Shown: positions 26,976-38,863, numbered from the stretch's first letter. The stretch is 64,000 nucleotides of DNA from Ceraceosorus guamensis (GCF_003144195.1 NW_020290026.1:62001-126000), one strand, 5' to 3'. Notes: generated by a model not told the origin, from the sequence alone. Program-made: numbers and translations.

Positions 26976-27481
26976 TCCGCAGAGCCCTTGCTCGGCCTTC
27001 GCACACACCTCGGCTCGAGACCACTTCATCTGTACATTAGCTCGCTTCGATTGTGAATGATCAAAATGAGGTATCCGTTCATCGCGCTTCTTTGCCCAAG
27101 CCGGAACCTTCGAGCTGAGACACAGCATTGCTCTGAGATCATCCGTCATTTAGATTCACGATGCAACGAACGGGTTCAGTATGCACTAAGAGCTCGATAA
27201 AGGGAAAGCAAAGGGATAGCAAGAATGTCAATGAAAACCGAGAGCGACATATCTGTGTGCGGACAAGATTGTGATGTATTGGATGGAGTGAATGAATGTG
27301 AGAGCGACGACTCTGTAAGGAAGGCAAATTACGTGTCATCATCTAGCCAAAAATGGACAACGAAGCAGGCGAGCGCGGAATCGCGAGAGTTTCGAGAAAG
27401 AGTCGAGACAGGAACGCGGGCTCGGCGGAGCTCGACGAGGCAGCCTCTTTATTCTTGTCGGACAGGAACTGCGCTCTTTGC
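26976..27481. other. Convergent 3' region between MED6 and PAL1
   Basis: A 506-nt stretch between two gene ends. It should contain both terminators; no gene or clear repeat is seen. Confidence 0.5.
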
Positions 27482-29793
27482 CTAGCGCGCATAGCCCACC
27501 TGAGGTTCAGGCGCGGCTCCACTCTTGCCGTGGCGCGATCCCTTCGACTTGCCCAATCGACCAAAGATGGAGCCTTGACGCCCAAGGTTGCCAGTCGAAG
27601 GCTGGATCTCTCCTCCTGGCGCCTCGGGCGCAGACCCGTAAGCTTCGATCTCTATGTTGGGTGTGCCTGCGGGGCTGACCGAAGAGCTGCTGCCACCCTC
27701 GGGGTTGTCGTAAGCTCCACGAGGCCTCAATGTGCCGTGTCGACCAAGGTTGCTTGCTTGGCGTTGCGTCGAGGCGCCATACCCTCCCATGTAGCTTGTC
27801 CCATCCGCGCCCATAGGAGGCGTGGATGGCGAATGACGATGGGCAGCCCCAGCTCCTCTTCGAGAGTTGCCACGGCCCATGGCTGCCAGCTCGACGTCCG
27901 ATGCATCCGGTGGTGGGACATTAGGATTCTCTGCGGCAGCGCAAGGGTGGCGATCATGTCAGAGGGATGTGCAACGCTCGGAACCTGCGCCCGTGCTCTG
28001 CGCACCACGTCTTGGATTCCTCCCGCGAAGGCTTGTGCCTTGGCTGATTTCACTCACGACGTGCGCTCTTGACGCGCTTGAGGAGGCTCTTGCTTCGTTT
28101 CGGAGCCTCAGACCCACCAACTTTGCTCCAGTCGCGCTCTGGGAAGGGACTGACGCCAGCGTGATCGACACCTGCAGGACTACCATCGTCATTGAGATCA
28201 CCGGGCTTGCGACCAGACATGACTGCTTCCATGTCGTAGACAGAGCTTGCACGGCTGCTTGTACCGCTCGGAACGGCTAGGCCAGAAGAATTCTTGCTTG
28301 TCTTCGCCTGTCTCTCCTTCGCGGCTGGGGAAGCGAAGTCTTGCCACGGCTCGCTGGCTACACCCCAAATCTCAGCGTGGGGATTGGCTGCGTCGCTATG
28401 AGTGTCGTGCGATTGATCTCCCCAAGCACTGCTTGGCGCATCAGAGGGGCGTCTTGAGCCGCTCGGGATGCTTTCGGCGGTAGGCGTGCTGGCATTGTTG
28501 CCACCCGCGTACAAAGCCGGTACCACGCGTGTGTCGTGATCATTGAAGCTGTCGTTCTGACTGAGCTTTCGAAGAGTGCCTTGGGCGAATTCAGAGAGGT
28601 TGCCTTGCTTCCCATTGGCGTTAGGACGCGAAGAAGCTGCCTGACCTCCGCCACGAACCACTGGTTTGCCTGTAACTGGGTCGATGTTTGGATCAAAAGC
28701 GCCAACAGGCGCCCTACGAGCATGACGGTTGGCATGCGGGGTGCAAGCGTCGTAGGGGCTGTCGTGATGGAACACTGTGGAGGGATTAGGTTTAGATGCG
28801 AGTTCAGTCGACAGATCACCAGATGACTCCAACCTCCAGAATGCCGTGCGTAGTCGCGTGCTCTTCAGCGGATGACACTCACAGCTAGCTCCATACAGAC
28901 CGGTGGAATCCAAGCGGTCAATGACGTCCATGCGGGAAGACTTGCTCTCGTGCTTGCTCATCTCTTCGCGCATGCGCTTTTCTTTCTCACGGCGCTTTGC
29001 CTCCTTCTCCTCGGTGGTTTGGCGCCTGAAGGCGTTCGCAAATCTTGCTCCCATGCCCCCGCTTTTAGGTGGAGCTGTAGGCGGGGCGGAAGCCAAAGGG
29101 TCGTAGCTGTCCTTGGTGGGAACCCCGGGAGGGGCAGAAGCGGTCGTCATTGGTGAAGCTCCAGCGTAATAAGCGCCACTGCCGTCAGCAGCTCGTGCGT
29201 GGGTAGATGCTGGGTCGCTGTTGTCGACCGTGACCACGTCAGATAGCGCTGCAAGCACAGCGGCGTGCTGTTGTCTTCCTGATCCGGTAGCAGCTAGTGA
29301 AGGTTTGGACAAAAACAGGTAAGGTGTCGGCGCTTAGCTGAACGGGCAATGGTGATTCGCAATCAAAATGTCCGAGCAACGCAGTTCCGCTCGGAATCGG
29401 TCCACGTGAATCACTTGACGAACCATGCGACAATATGAAACAACTTGGCCAACCGAAAGGTCGCACGTGTGCCAGGTGTTACCACCGAATGAAAGGTAGC
29501 GGTTCCAAATGAGGCGGCGCAGACGGATCGGCGCCCACGTTCTCACGAATCGCGCAGCAGATATTGGCCAAGATAAGGGATACGTGCTGCCTGCTCCCTG
29601 GTGCGAGATCGACTCAGCAGTACTGCTCGTCGTTTCTCATCCACACTGCGCACTCGCAAAGCCTCTAGTTGGACTTTCGTAAAAACCCTTTTGCCCTCGT
29701 GGCACACCTCTTGGTTCATCGTGCGAGTGAACATTGCCCGGACTGAAAGGCCAAGGCCAAAGCGGTTCTGGTAAGGGCATACTACTCACCCAT
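27482..29793 (-). CDS. PAL1: Pal1-family cell-morphology protein
   Basis: Pal1 proteins sit at the cell cortex and endocytic sites and help maintain cell shape. Four coding exons (29790-29793, 28883-29293, 28058-28774, 27482-27930) join in phase to 526 residues. The family signature is rebuilt across an intron: RLDSTGLYGASLFHHDSPYDACTPHAN, then APVGAFDPNIDPVTGKP. The protein is otherwise low-complexity, with basic KRREKEKRMREEM and KRSKSLLKRVKSARR segments. The first coding exon is only ATG plus one G, in context GAACATGG directly followed by GTGAGT, and is separated from exon 2 by a 496-nt intron. The frame continues open upstream of this ATG, so a longer N-terminus cannot be excluded. The core of the call is secure; the 5' end is less so. 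Confidence 0.88.
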
Positions 29794-32169
29794 GTTCGCG
29801 AAGGCTCCGTCCTGCAGGGTTGCCAAGACTTGGGTGCCAAGGACACGCGGACTAGCAGGGTCTTGCCTTTGCTGGGTGGTGGCTGCGGGCCTGCCCTCTT
29901 GGCAGGTCTTATATCTAGCGGGGGAGGTTTCGAGGGCAGCGATGAGGTGTGTGCACAACGAAGGCCTGACGTGGTGGTGGCGATGGTGGAAGAAGGGACA
30001 GTTGATTGCATGGACGGACCTCCAAGGATGAGCAACGCCAGCAGCTAGCTTCAAAATGAGCTTTGGTGATCTTTGGCCTGTCCGCGCCATACGCCGCTCG
30101 CGGGAGCAGCAGCAGCCATGCAGCCATGCATGCATCAAGCTTGCACGCGCGCGCTATACCGGCCACACCTGCCTATATAGATGGTATGGTATGGGTTATA
30201 CATGCGTGCAGTGCACACTGTGTTGCAGCGCGGACGAATTCACTCTCTAGCACGCGGCGTTAGGCAAATGGCCCATACGCACTTAATTTCTGCACATCCG
30301 GTCTTGTAAGTGGCAAATCACACTGGTGATGTGCCCCCCGGAGACTCGCTACCGCGGCTACTATGCTGATCGCGATCGTGACTGGTGCGGTGCCACTTTG
30401 ACTACAACGCGCGGCGGGCTCTTACTCTTGCTTGCTCTTTGATTCAAAATTGGGAAGCGGGTCAAGATTCACGATTTTGATCGTGACTGCTTTGTGTCCA
30501 TCATATAGCTATATACACTCTGGGCGAGCCATGAGCATGGCTTATGAGCAGTGTGCATGCAGACTCGCGCAGCCTGGCATATGATGCAAACATTCAAGAT
30601 TAGGCTCTATAAATCAAGGTTATGCATTCAGTCAAGAGTAGTACAGAAGTCCTCAGGTTCGACCCGTGATTCTTGATTGGGGATGTACGCGGAGCTCCTA
30701 GCTGTCGGCAAATTCCAGCAGGCAGGGCTCTTACACCCTCCATTCGTGATTTTGATTCGAAATGGATGAGTCTGTAATCACGAATGTCTGCCGCATGTCC
30801 TCAAATTTTGAATTGAATGCTGACTCTCGACTCGACTCTTGACTCTTCATCTCGTGAACAGGCGTCATGCATATATCTGGGCAGTCGGAGCGGAGTGTAA
30901 TCCGGCCTAGTCATGTTCAAGTCTGCCAAGAGGCCGCACCTTTGAAATCACTAAATCACTAGATGTCGGCTCAAAGACTTGAGTCTTAATCACACATGCG
31001 ATGATAAAGGCAGCCAGCCAGCCAGCCTTTGCTTTGACTCTTGACTCGGGAACATGACGCTTAATTTTTAGCATCCAAGGAAGTCAAGTGCTGAGGGCAA
31101 GCCGTTGAAGAGCGCTGCATGTAGACCGCTCAGAGCAGAACATACCTCAGCATCTACGGACCAGATTCCGGCACCGCACCAGTGTAAGAGTTCAAAGTCT
31201 GCTACCGGTGTCCGTCACCACACTCAAGACTACAACTTACGATCAAAAGAAGTTGGAATCAAGACAAGAGGTGCACCAGCATCGTTGCCCGGCCACCATT
31301 CACGACGCAGGATTCAGATTCGTGATTGGTCCGCCACGCCCAAAGCGCAGAAATGAGCACGCGCTAAAGCAAGCGGCAGGCCCCTCTGCACCTCCCGCGT
31401 AGCGCCCAGCAGCAGCAAGCTGAAGGTGAGATGGTCCTGCAAGACTAGCTGCTCCATTGCCCTCAGCAGTCGCTCGCAAGCTCGGAGCCAGCCGCGGGGG
31501 CCTCAAAGACGCAGTCGTTGCTGCATGGGTCGCTCGCTATGCAGTCATGATCGAGTGAGTAGTATGCTCGACCCCGCTCCACAGATATGCCGGCGTCTTG
31601 AAGCGCGGGGTAGGTGCAGCTTCTTCTTGTCGACGCAAGAAAGTCAGAAGAATCACGAACGAGACAGTCACTTGTTTACCGGTGCTTGGTCATGACTGAC
31701 AGATCTCCGCAAGTTCACGCTGCGGTCGAGGTGTGGTCGGTCGGGAGTGTACTGATGGAAAGTCGGCAGCTCCAAAGATCAACTCACAACAGTTCGTCTC
31801 CAAAAGTCTCAGCTGGAGCTAGGGGCAGAGCTAATTGTTGAAGGAGGGGAGCAAGTCACTCACTCGACGAGCGCACAGGCTCGGCTTCGACTTGCGCTGT
31901 GCGTCAAAGGACATTGACTGGCTATGCTTTCCTGTTCGCAATCACAATTTTGAATGGCCTTACGTTCTTCACACACACAGCGGTACGAGTAGTCGATAGA
32001 TTGTGATTTGAGAAGGGGCAAAGCTGTGGTAAGGTTTGCCAACAGCTGAGATGGGACAATGAACGGTGGCTAAAATTGGATTGTGAAGGGCAACTTCAAA
32101 ATCTTTGGCCCAAAGGCTATGATGATGACGACAGCCGCTTTCATTGCTTCATTGCTTTAGGCACGGTGT
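29794..32169. other. Gene-poor region of about 2.4 kb
   Basis: No supported gene. The stretch from about 30420 to 31330 is richer in A and T and carries many copies of short related strings: ATTCACGATTTTGATCGTGA at 30467-30486, a TCCATTCGTG...AAATGGA arrangement at 30739-30766, GTAATCACGAATG near 30775, and repeated TTGACTC around 30815-30850 and 31031-31046. A CAGC tetranucleotide repeat lies at 31011-31027. These look like simple or regulatory DNA; no transposon remnant was recognised. Confidence 0.55.
31011..31027 (+). repeat. CAGC tetranucleotide repeat
   Basis: Four tandem CAGC units plus one base, inside the gene-poor region upstream of PAL1. Confidence 0.75.
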
Positions 32170-33214
32170 TCATTCTGAGAAGAAGACGGCAACTTCGGGG
32201 TAATCGGCAGTGCAGTAGCCCTTCGCACGCAAGAAAATAAGTCATGTCAGCTCTCGACATTGGGACACGCGAGGCATTCGGCGCGACCGTGTAAGAACGC
32301 ACTTGAGTCCACTCATCGCATTGGCGGCCTAGCTGAGGTTGAACGGCCTGTACCTTCAAGTTCAAAGCTGCGGAACGAGTGTCCGAGAGCCAAACCCCGG
32401 TGGGTTCCTTACGAGCACAGCTGGCCGAAATGATGCCCTTGGCGGCGTCGATGACGTGGCACTTTGGGCGGAAGACGACGTCTCGCAAAGCGGGGATGCC
32501 CTCGCACGTTGAGGCCCAGTAATCGCAAATGTCGTCAAGCGAAGCCGGTGCTTCCTTGCTCTCACTGAACGCGCGGATCCACTCAAATACTGGAAGCGAA
32601 AAGAGCGCTGTTGGTCAGCTGCTAGGAAGAAGGAACAGTGTCTGCTATAAACTTGACTTACGGTGCATATCGCAATACTGTCTGTCGGGCGGATTACCGG
32701 CGCACTGATCCTTCACGGTGGGGAAGTCTGAGTCGTCTTTGACGTTGCGGTAGTCTCGAACAATGAAGGCAGGAATGGTGACCTTGCCATCCTGCTGTAG
32801 CAGATTCGAAACCCGGCCGACGTCTCCAGTGACGCCGTATACGACGTCACCAATGTCACCACGAGTGGTGCAACTGGCGATGATGGTGTTGTCGTCGGTC
32901 CATTTGGAGCACGTAGAATCGCTGTCCTTCAGGATCTTACCGTCACGGCGTGAGCACGTGAGCTCGAAGGCATCGCAAGCTTCATCAGACGAGCTGACTC
33001 CGCTAGCTTTGAGATTGAAGACGACCTGCTGACACTGTCCTCGCAGGCAGTCCGAGCCCCAGGTGGGGAGTTTCGCACCAGTCAACTCTTCTTCTGGCAT
33101 TAGTTGCGCTTCACCGCGCTCGGGGGTGGGACTGGCCAGAACGGCAGTGCTCGGGGTGAGGACAGTCAGGGCGAGGGCGACAACGCCCACGAGGAGCACA
33201 CTTGCGCGAATCAT
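32170..33214 (-). CDS. Cysteine-rich secreted protein of unknown function
   Basis: Three exons (32662-33214, 32303-32589, 32170-32220) join in phase to 296 residues. The protein opens with a strong signal peptide (MIRASVLLVGVVALALTVL, with an Ala/Ser-rich exit near ASPTPE). The mature part has about 14 Cys, an even number that suggests disulfide bonding outside the cell. Recurring elements are DCLRGQCQ, DEACDAFELTC, STCSKW, IASCTTRG, DQCAGNP, QYCDMH, DDICDYWASTC, GIISASC and GYCTAD. I recognise no catalytic motif or known family. The last exon of 17 codons (ending VAVFFSE) is supported by phase and splice sites. A TATA box lies 133 nt upstream of the ATG. It could be a cell-wall-associated protein or a secreted effector; both are guesses. 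Confidence 0.8.
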
Positions 33215-34150
33215 TGCGAAGGTTGACGGGAAAGCGGAGGGGGCCTTTGAGAGGGAGGGACGGAAGGGGAAGGTGCGATGGAAGCAGAAGGGAGGTACTC
33301 TGATGGAAGTGGAAGGAATCCAAGGCAGGCCAAGGCCACTATTTATACACGCGGCAAGCGCTCACAATTCCGCGCTCCAAGTCTGGACCTCTCTAGAGAC
33401 GGAAAGAGCAGATCCAATCGGCTACTACAGTCGCCTGACGAAGACCTTCTCGGTCCACTTAACGTCGAGTCAAGCGATCCACCTTCCAGTATCAAAGAGC
33501 CTGTGACGTAGTCTTCACTCGGATTGATTGTGATTGAGTCGGTGGCTTTGCGGGGCCGCGCCGGGAGTCTGCGCGCGCTCTTGCTTTGTTTTGGTGCGAC
33601 ATTTCACAATTGAAGAGCACACGAGACACCGCGGGTGCCGTAAAATGGACGGATAGATTGCATCAGGTCAGGACTACCGGCGACGAAAGACTATATGGTT
33701 GAATAGTGTGTTGCATGCCTGGCTGCGCCGAACGCTCTGTACCGTCCTGCGCCGTGGGCAAAGGGTCATCATGAGTGCTGAGCGGCCATGTAGAAAATTT
33801 CCGATTCCATGTCCGTCGTTGCTGTCCCTCGGCTGAGGGCTTTGTACGCCAAAGAATCAATTCAAGAGTCCATCTGTGGGGCCATGTTGTGCTTGTATAT
33901 CCGTGTCCAAACTCGGCGTGCGACAGTGAGCGGCGGTCCGCACATCCAATGAAACAGCGCCGGATTTGCACTCCGAAAGCACAAACGCTTGTATTCCCCC
34001 TGTGGCGACGGCCAGAGGCTATGCTTCCTTCCCATGCCCGTCATATTCCGATGCTGGTGCGAATTTCCACTTTGCTTGTAGACGCCCAGCTATGATTGCT
34101 CAGCGGTGTTGGAAAGTCCGGATAATCAGCTGCGAGTCGAAGTGCGCGCC
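33215..34150. other. Promoter region of the secreted-protein gene and MEMO1 3' side
   Basis: A 936-nt stretch. It contains the TATA box at 33339-33347 and, near 33521-33540, GATTGATTGTGATTGAGTC-like sequence. No supported gene was found. Confidence 0.5.
33339..33347 (-). promoter_or_regulatory. TATA box of the cysteine-rich secreted-protein gene
   Basis: The minus strand reads TATAAATAG, with its first base 133 nt upstream of the A of the start codon at 33214. The spacing fits a TATA box plus a roughly 100-nt leader. Confidence 0.65.
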
Positions 34151-35823
34151 TCATGATGAAGCTGAATGAATGCGAATGAAGGCGCTGGCGTATGAGACGC
34201 TGCTATCTCGGGCGGTCAGACACTGAGAACTTTGCTGATACGGATACGCAAGACCGGGGGAGAAGAATTCGGTTCCGCGGGATCAATTTCGAGTCGATCC
34301 CGGCAGACGCGGTACGCTGGACTGAGCTCACCTCGTATCGCGTGAAACGACACTCTGAGGAGTGTCCGCTCCTTTGTAGCTCTTCAAGTGCAGCTAATAG
34401 CACGCCAATGGGATGCCTCCCGCATATTGTGTTCTGGTGGGCCTCCAGATAGTCGTTCCAAACGTTCCTGGCCTCGCTGGCAGATTTCGCATCCGGGACG
34501 ACTTCGCGCTGAGTCGGTGTGTTGCTTTCATTGGAGCCCAGGAACGGTGCCGGGCTTGGAAAGGAAATGCAGGACATTCCTTCGGCATCAAGTGCCCGAA
34601 TGGACATGTGGATTGGCGTAGTGGTAGCGACGGTAGATGAGCTTCGCAATTGCGTGGGCGCTGCCGGAGGAGCGTGGTAGTGGGTGTAGCGAAAGCGCGA
34701 GCCCCTGTGGTGAGCGTGGACACGCGCCAGACCTCGTCAGCAAGAAAGACCGGGAGCTTATGAACGAGACAATCACTGACCAGTGACAAAAGTCCGAGCT
34801 GACGACGACAAAAGTCTCAGGATCAGCGAGATACGGCGCCAGGAGTCTACCGTACTTGGTCTCGGCGTTGACATTCGTGGATCCCACCAGAATCGGCACG
34901 ATCTTAATTTCTGCCCTGTCACGAGACCGCAAGGAAGGCAAGAGGTCAAGGCCACTCTGACGAGTTGAGGGAAGAGCAGTGAAATCTTGAGATAATCCAT
35001 GACTCTGCTCGCCATAGCTCACTCACTGTTGCCAAATTTTGCGCACGTATGGCAAATGCATCTCGATGCTGTGCTCGTCCTCGTCGGTCGAAAGAGACAT
35101 GTCTTCAAACTCTCCCGTCCTCCGCAGTTCACCAATGGCTGGGTGCAAATCGAGTGTGAGCGTCAGCGTGGTGCGACCTTGCAGCACAAGTGCAAGTCAT
35201 GTCAGTGCGTGGCTCACTATCGAGGTCCAAAGGTAGGTCACCTATGGGGGTCGCGTACTTCTGACATTTGCTTAGAGCGCAGCCCGACAGGTAGTGGTGG
35301 TGGGAGGGGCCGAGGATGAAGATGCGCTTGCTGATGTGGGTGCGTCACATGCGTGGCTCAATCTCAGACTCGCGTGAAGACTTCGGGGCGAGGATGACTC
35401 ACTGCTTCTCGGGATCGATAGTAGCATACGCCCAAGCAGCGGCTGGTCCAGAGTATGAGTAACCAGCATGTCTGCAGCGAGAACGCAAGGCTCTTGAGCT
35501 GCTGCGACTGGGACGCGATTCACCTTGCCTCGTGCTGCGGTGTCCATATTGCAGCTGAAGCATACGTCTATGTCTGATACTTACGGTGCTATCACAGCTC
35601 TGCAGCCATCCACCGGCAAGCTCAACTTCTCTGCATCGCCCCCAGCTTGTTGTGTCCTCTTGTAGCCGAGCTGACCATCTACGTCCACATCCGCAGCACT
35701 GACTCCTCTCGGAGGGATCTCGGATGGCTTCACAGCTTGTAGCCAGCCGTTGAGCGAGCTGTCAAGTTGAGATCTGCTGGAAGTGTACCAAGAACCAGCG
35801 TGCGTTGCCTGGCGGGTAGTCAT
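34151..35823 (-). CDS. MHO1: MEMO1 family protein (yeast Mho1)
   Basis: Seven exons (35585-35823, 35403-35471, 35218-35330, 35027-35138, 34781-34915, 34332-34704, 34151-34234) join in phase to 374 residues. Family motifs in order are [112 protein letters not shown] and FTRYEQSSQC. The His/Asp/Cys positions corresponding to the MEMO1 metal site (His of HAGYSYSG, His of GPSHH, His of IEMHLP, Cys of DFCHW) are all retained. Human MEMO1 binds copper or iron and is linked to redox signalling; the molecular role in fungi is poorly defined. An insertion rich in Pro and Thr follows the YTHYH motif. The start ATG at 35823 is directly before conserved sequence. Confidence 0.93.
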
Positions 35824-36420
35824 GTCAGCGCGTGCGAGGTGTATGTGTGCTATCTGGTAGCGTTGGTAAGCGCGACTGAGAGTGAGACGGGTTCGGAGAG
35901 CGATTGATCTTGCGCTGCAGCTCAGACAAGAGACCAAGTCGTTCAGAGAGCCATCTCAGAGGTGGTGAGGTGTGTTATGGAGCTAAGCACTCTCGACTGG
36001 AGTAAGCAGGTTGAGCTAGCGAAGCTGCGAGGTCTGGACGCCATGCAAGGTCAGAGATCGCGGATGGCGCCGACACGCTAAACTGCGAACGGGCCTCCTC
36101 CACTTCGCCCGCAGCTCCATAAATAGCCCAGCTCTGGCCGCGCCTGACCAAAGCAACGTAGTTCACATCTGCACACGACACTGAAGTCCCGCGCTTTGGC
36201 ATTCGTGACCGAAAACCCTTGGACCGCTCACAAATGACAGGCCGCGCTTCCAACTGCACGACAATGATGCTCACTACTCGATGTCCAGAATGTCAAGGGA
36301 GCTGGTTGTGACGAGAAGCGCACGCATGCATTGGTCGAGAGCAACTTGCTTGCTGTGGCACCTGGCCGTGGATTTAACATTAGGATACAAAAAAGGCATG
36401 CACATCGCGACCCTCCAACT
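35824..36420. other. Intergenic region upstream of MEMO1
   Basis: A 597-nt stretch holding the MEMO1 promoter and the 3' side of the acyl-CoA dehydrogenase gene. No gene or confident promoter element was seen. Confidence 0.5.
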
Positions 36421-38576
36421 TCAGAGCTTGGATGGATCGAGACCAACAGTCTTAATAGCTTGGCGAACACCCTAGCACACATCCAGCAGGAAGTCACAAG
36501 TCAATGCTGGGTTCTCAAGACCAAGGACCTCGCAGGGAACCGAGCACTCACAGCATCAAGCATGACGGCTACACTGCCTCCAGGCGTTGCAAGCCCGTTC
36601 ACCTCGCGGTAGATGCGCTCAATGCGAGCTGCAATCCCTCCCTTTGTCAGACCTGTACCTCCCATCAAGTAGCCAGCCTCTCGTGCGATGTCAGAGACGA
36701 CAATGGCCGCGTGAGCTGAGCGATGAAGTTGACGAGAAGCAAAATCATCAGGATCGACTCCGTCCAGGCTGACAAGAACATCTCCATGACTTACCCTTCA
36801 GCAGTGCTGTGTTGCCTCCCAGCAGCTACGAGTCGTGGAGACGTGGCGTCAGGAAAGCACGACCTGACGGTACGTTTGCAGCGAAGGAGACTCACAATAT
36901 TGGCTTGATTGGTGGTCATCTTCGAGTGCTGGTACACGATTGCTTCCGTCCACGCCTGCAGAGCTTCCGTTTGGCGTGCCATGTTCGCTAGATTGTAGCG
37001 GACGACCGGCTGCAGCGCGCAGCAGAGTATGAGAGAGGGCATCATAGAAACTTCAAGTCATAACCGGGTTCTCACCTGCTCAATCAGTTTTTTGCCGAAT
37101 ACTTGCCGCCTGTTGGCGTGATTAGTAGCGTCCTCAATGCTGAATGATGGCAAAAGATTGCTCCTGAAATGTCAGCCGCTGCGCATCGAATGAAGGAGCA
37201 GGCCATGCTGCTCACCAGACTATAGCACGGAGCAGGAGAATTGTCGATGGTAAGCGGTGCGACGGTGCATAGCGACTGCACTGGTGGGCTCACCTCTGCA
37301 GAAACGAAGCGCGACATAGATCTGGCCCGTCAAAAAGGTGCTTGATCAGCATCAGCGATCAGCAGTGAGGCGGTTACGCCTGCTCACAATTGTCTCTCGC
37401 TCGTGCAGGAAGTTCCACATCTGCAGAATGGGAGCGAACGCGGGTGCAGGCGCAGATTTAGGACGTCACTGGTCTCGTCACACAGGCCACCGCGGTACGG
37501 ACTCACAATGTACTTGAAAGCTTCTCCCTCCTTCCCAATGAGATTTTCGGCTGGAACTTTGACCTCGTCGAATTCGACGAAGGTGGTTCCTGAACCGGCG
37601 CTCTGCATCTTCATCTTAGTCGTTCGCACGCCCTCAGAGCGAGGGATGACGAGGAACGAGATGCCTTTTTGATCTCCAGGTTTGCCTGATGTGCGCACTG
37701 CCGTTGTGAAGAAGTCACTCCAGATGCCGTTCGTGATCTGTTGAGAAGATGCCCTCAGCACTTGCTTATCGCGCCCTGCAATGAGAAGATCAACTCACCC
37801 ACTGATCGCAGTGGCGCGCGAAGGAGTCACTGGTGCTGTCAGTCATTTATCTGACCTAATCAAAGCGACATCAACATGCGACTGACCTTCTTGAGTCCCG
37901 TGACAACATAATGCTTGCCATCATCGGAGAGCTTCGCAACGGTACTGACACCTGCAACATCACTGCCGGCGCTGGGCTCTGTGATGGCAAGCGAGATTCT
38001 CTTCTTGCCAGTGAGGATGTCGGGCAACAGACGCTTCTGCAGCCCCTCCGAAGCAAAGTGCACAATAGGCCCTGCACCATATGCTAGACCACCATAGTTG
38101 CCCATGACAACGCCATTGGATGCAGTGCGTGCCAGCTCATCGATCAGGATAAAGTCATGGAAGTTGTCCCATTCGCCAGGGGGTACTCCGCCCGGCAGCT
38201 TTTGCCCGCCGGCCATGTCGACGAACTTCTGAGGAACGCGCACTCCAAGAGCAAATGGTAGCAGGAAGCCCTCCTTCGCGAAGAGCTGAAAGACCTTCGC
38301 CAGCTTGGCGTCATCCTCGACTAAGAGCAGAGGAGACAGAGCACGGCGGCTAGCGTGAGCGTGATGGTTGCCAGCAGCATGACAGTCCCCTCAACACTCA
38401 CTCTCCTCCCACTCGTCAGCGAGCTCCATCAGATTGTCGTCCACCCACTTCTTGAGCCATTCTCTGAAGCGATAGTGGGTCTCCTTGTAGTAAGGGCTTG
38501 GAAGGCCTTGCTGCCAAGGCGCCTCTGCGAATGGCGTCTTGGAGCGGGTGAGGAGCTTTGCATGAGGGCTCGCCAT
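36421..38576 (-). CDS. Acyl-CoA dehydrogenase with two microexons
   Basis: Flavoenzyme of fatty-acid or branched-chain acyl-CoA oxidation. Twelve exons (38402-38576, 37887-38320, 37799-37801, 37507-37737, 37388-37420, 37294-37321, 37216-37219, 37076-37139, 36896-37009, 36795-36825, 36552-36715, 36421-36471) join in phase to 443 residues. Motifs in order are ISLAITEPSAGSDVAG (flavin/substrate loop), VTGLKKWITNGIWSDFF, GTTFVEFDEVKVPAENLIGKEG, NFLHER, VCIEDATNHANRRQVFGKKL, GGTGLTKGG and ARIERIYRE. Two microexons, TGG (37799-37801) and TCTG (37216-37219), are needed to rebuild KKWITNG and CRVCIEDA. There is no N-terminal targeting signal of obvious type and no tripeptide SKL end (it ends in PSKL). 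The exact acyl substrate is unknown. The gene diverges from SWI1. Confidence 0.92.
37216..37219 (-). other. Four-nucleotide microexon of the acyl-CoA dehydrogenase gene
   Basis: The minus strand reads ...CTATAG/TCTG/GTGAGC..., flanked by introns of 74 and 76 nt. Including it restores phase (1 to 2) between exons 37294-37321 and 37076-37139 and yields the family motif RVCIEDA. Skipping it breaks the frame. Confidence 0.75.
37799..37801 (-). other. Three-nucleotide microexon of the acyl-CoA dehydrogenase gene
   Basis: The minus strand reads ...GATCAG/TGG/GTGAGT..., flanked by introns of 85 and 61 nt. It supplies the single Trp of the conserved KKWITNG motif. Skipping it keeps the frame but loses that Trp. 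Confidence 0.75.
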
Positions 38577-38863
38577 AGTGAATGTACTTGCTTGCTGGCT
38601 CAGCTGATGAAGCGCGCGAATCCTGGAGAGCTTGAATTACGACAAGTGAATGGAGGCGAGTAGTCGACATTGTCCATGAAGAGAGGTTCCTCTGAAGTGA
38701 TTCTACCCTCTTTATCTGAGGTCGCTGAGAGAGCACAGCACGCATACAGCCGGGCTCGGCCCAACTTGACCGGACGCGGGGAAGCGTAGCGCACATACCC
38801 TCGATCACCATGCATATGCGGGCCGGTGCACGGCGCACAGGAAGCCGGCGCTTGAGCCCGGGT

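Noticed and set aside
30656-30665. GGTTCGACCC, resembling a tRNA B box
   Set aside because: No A box or foldable acceptor, anticodon or D arms lie upstream at the right distance.
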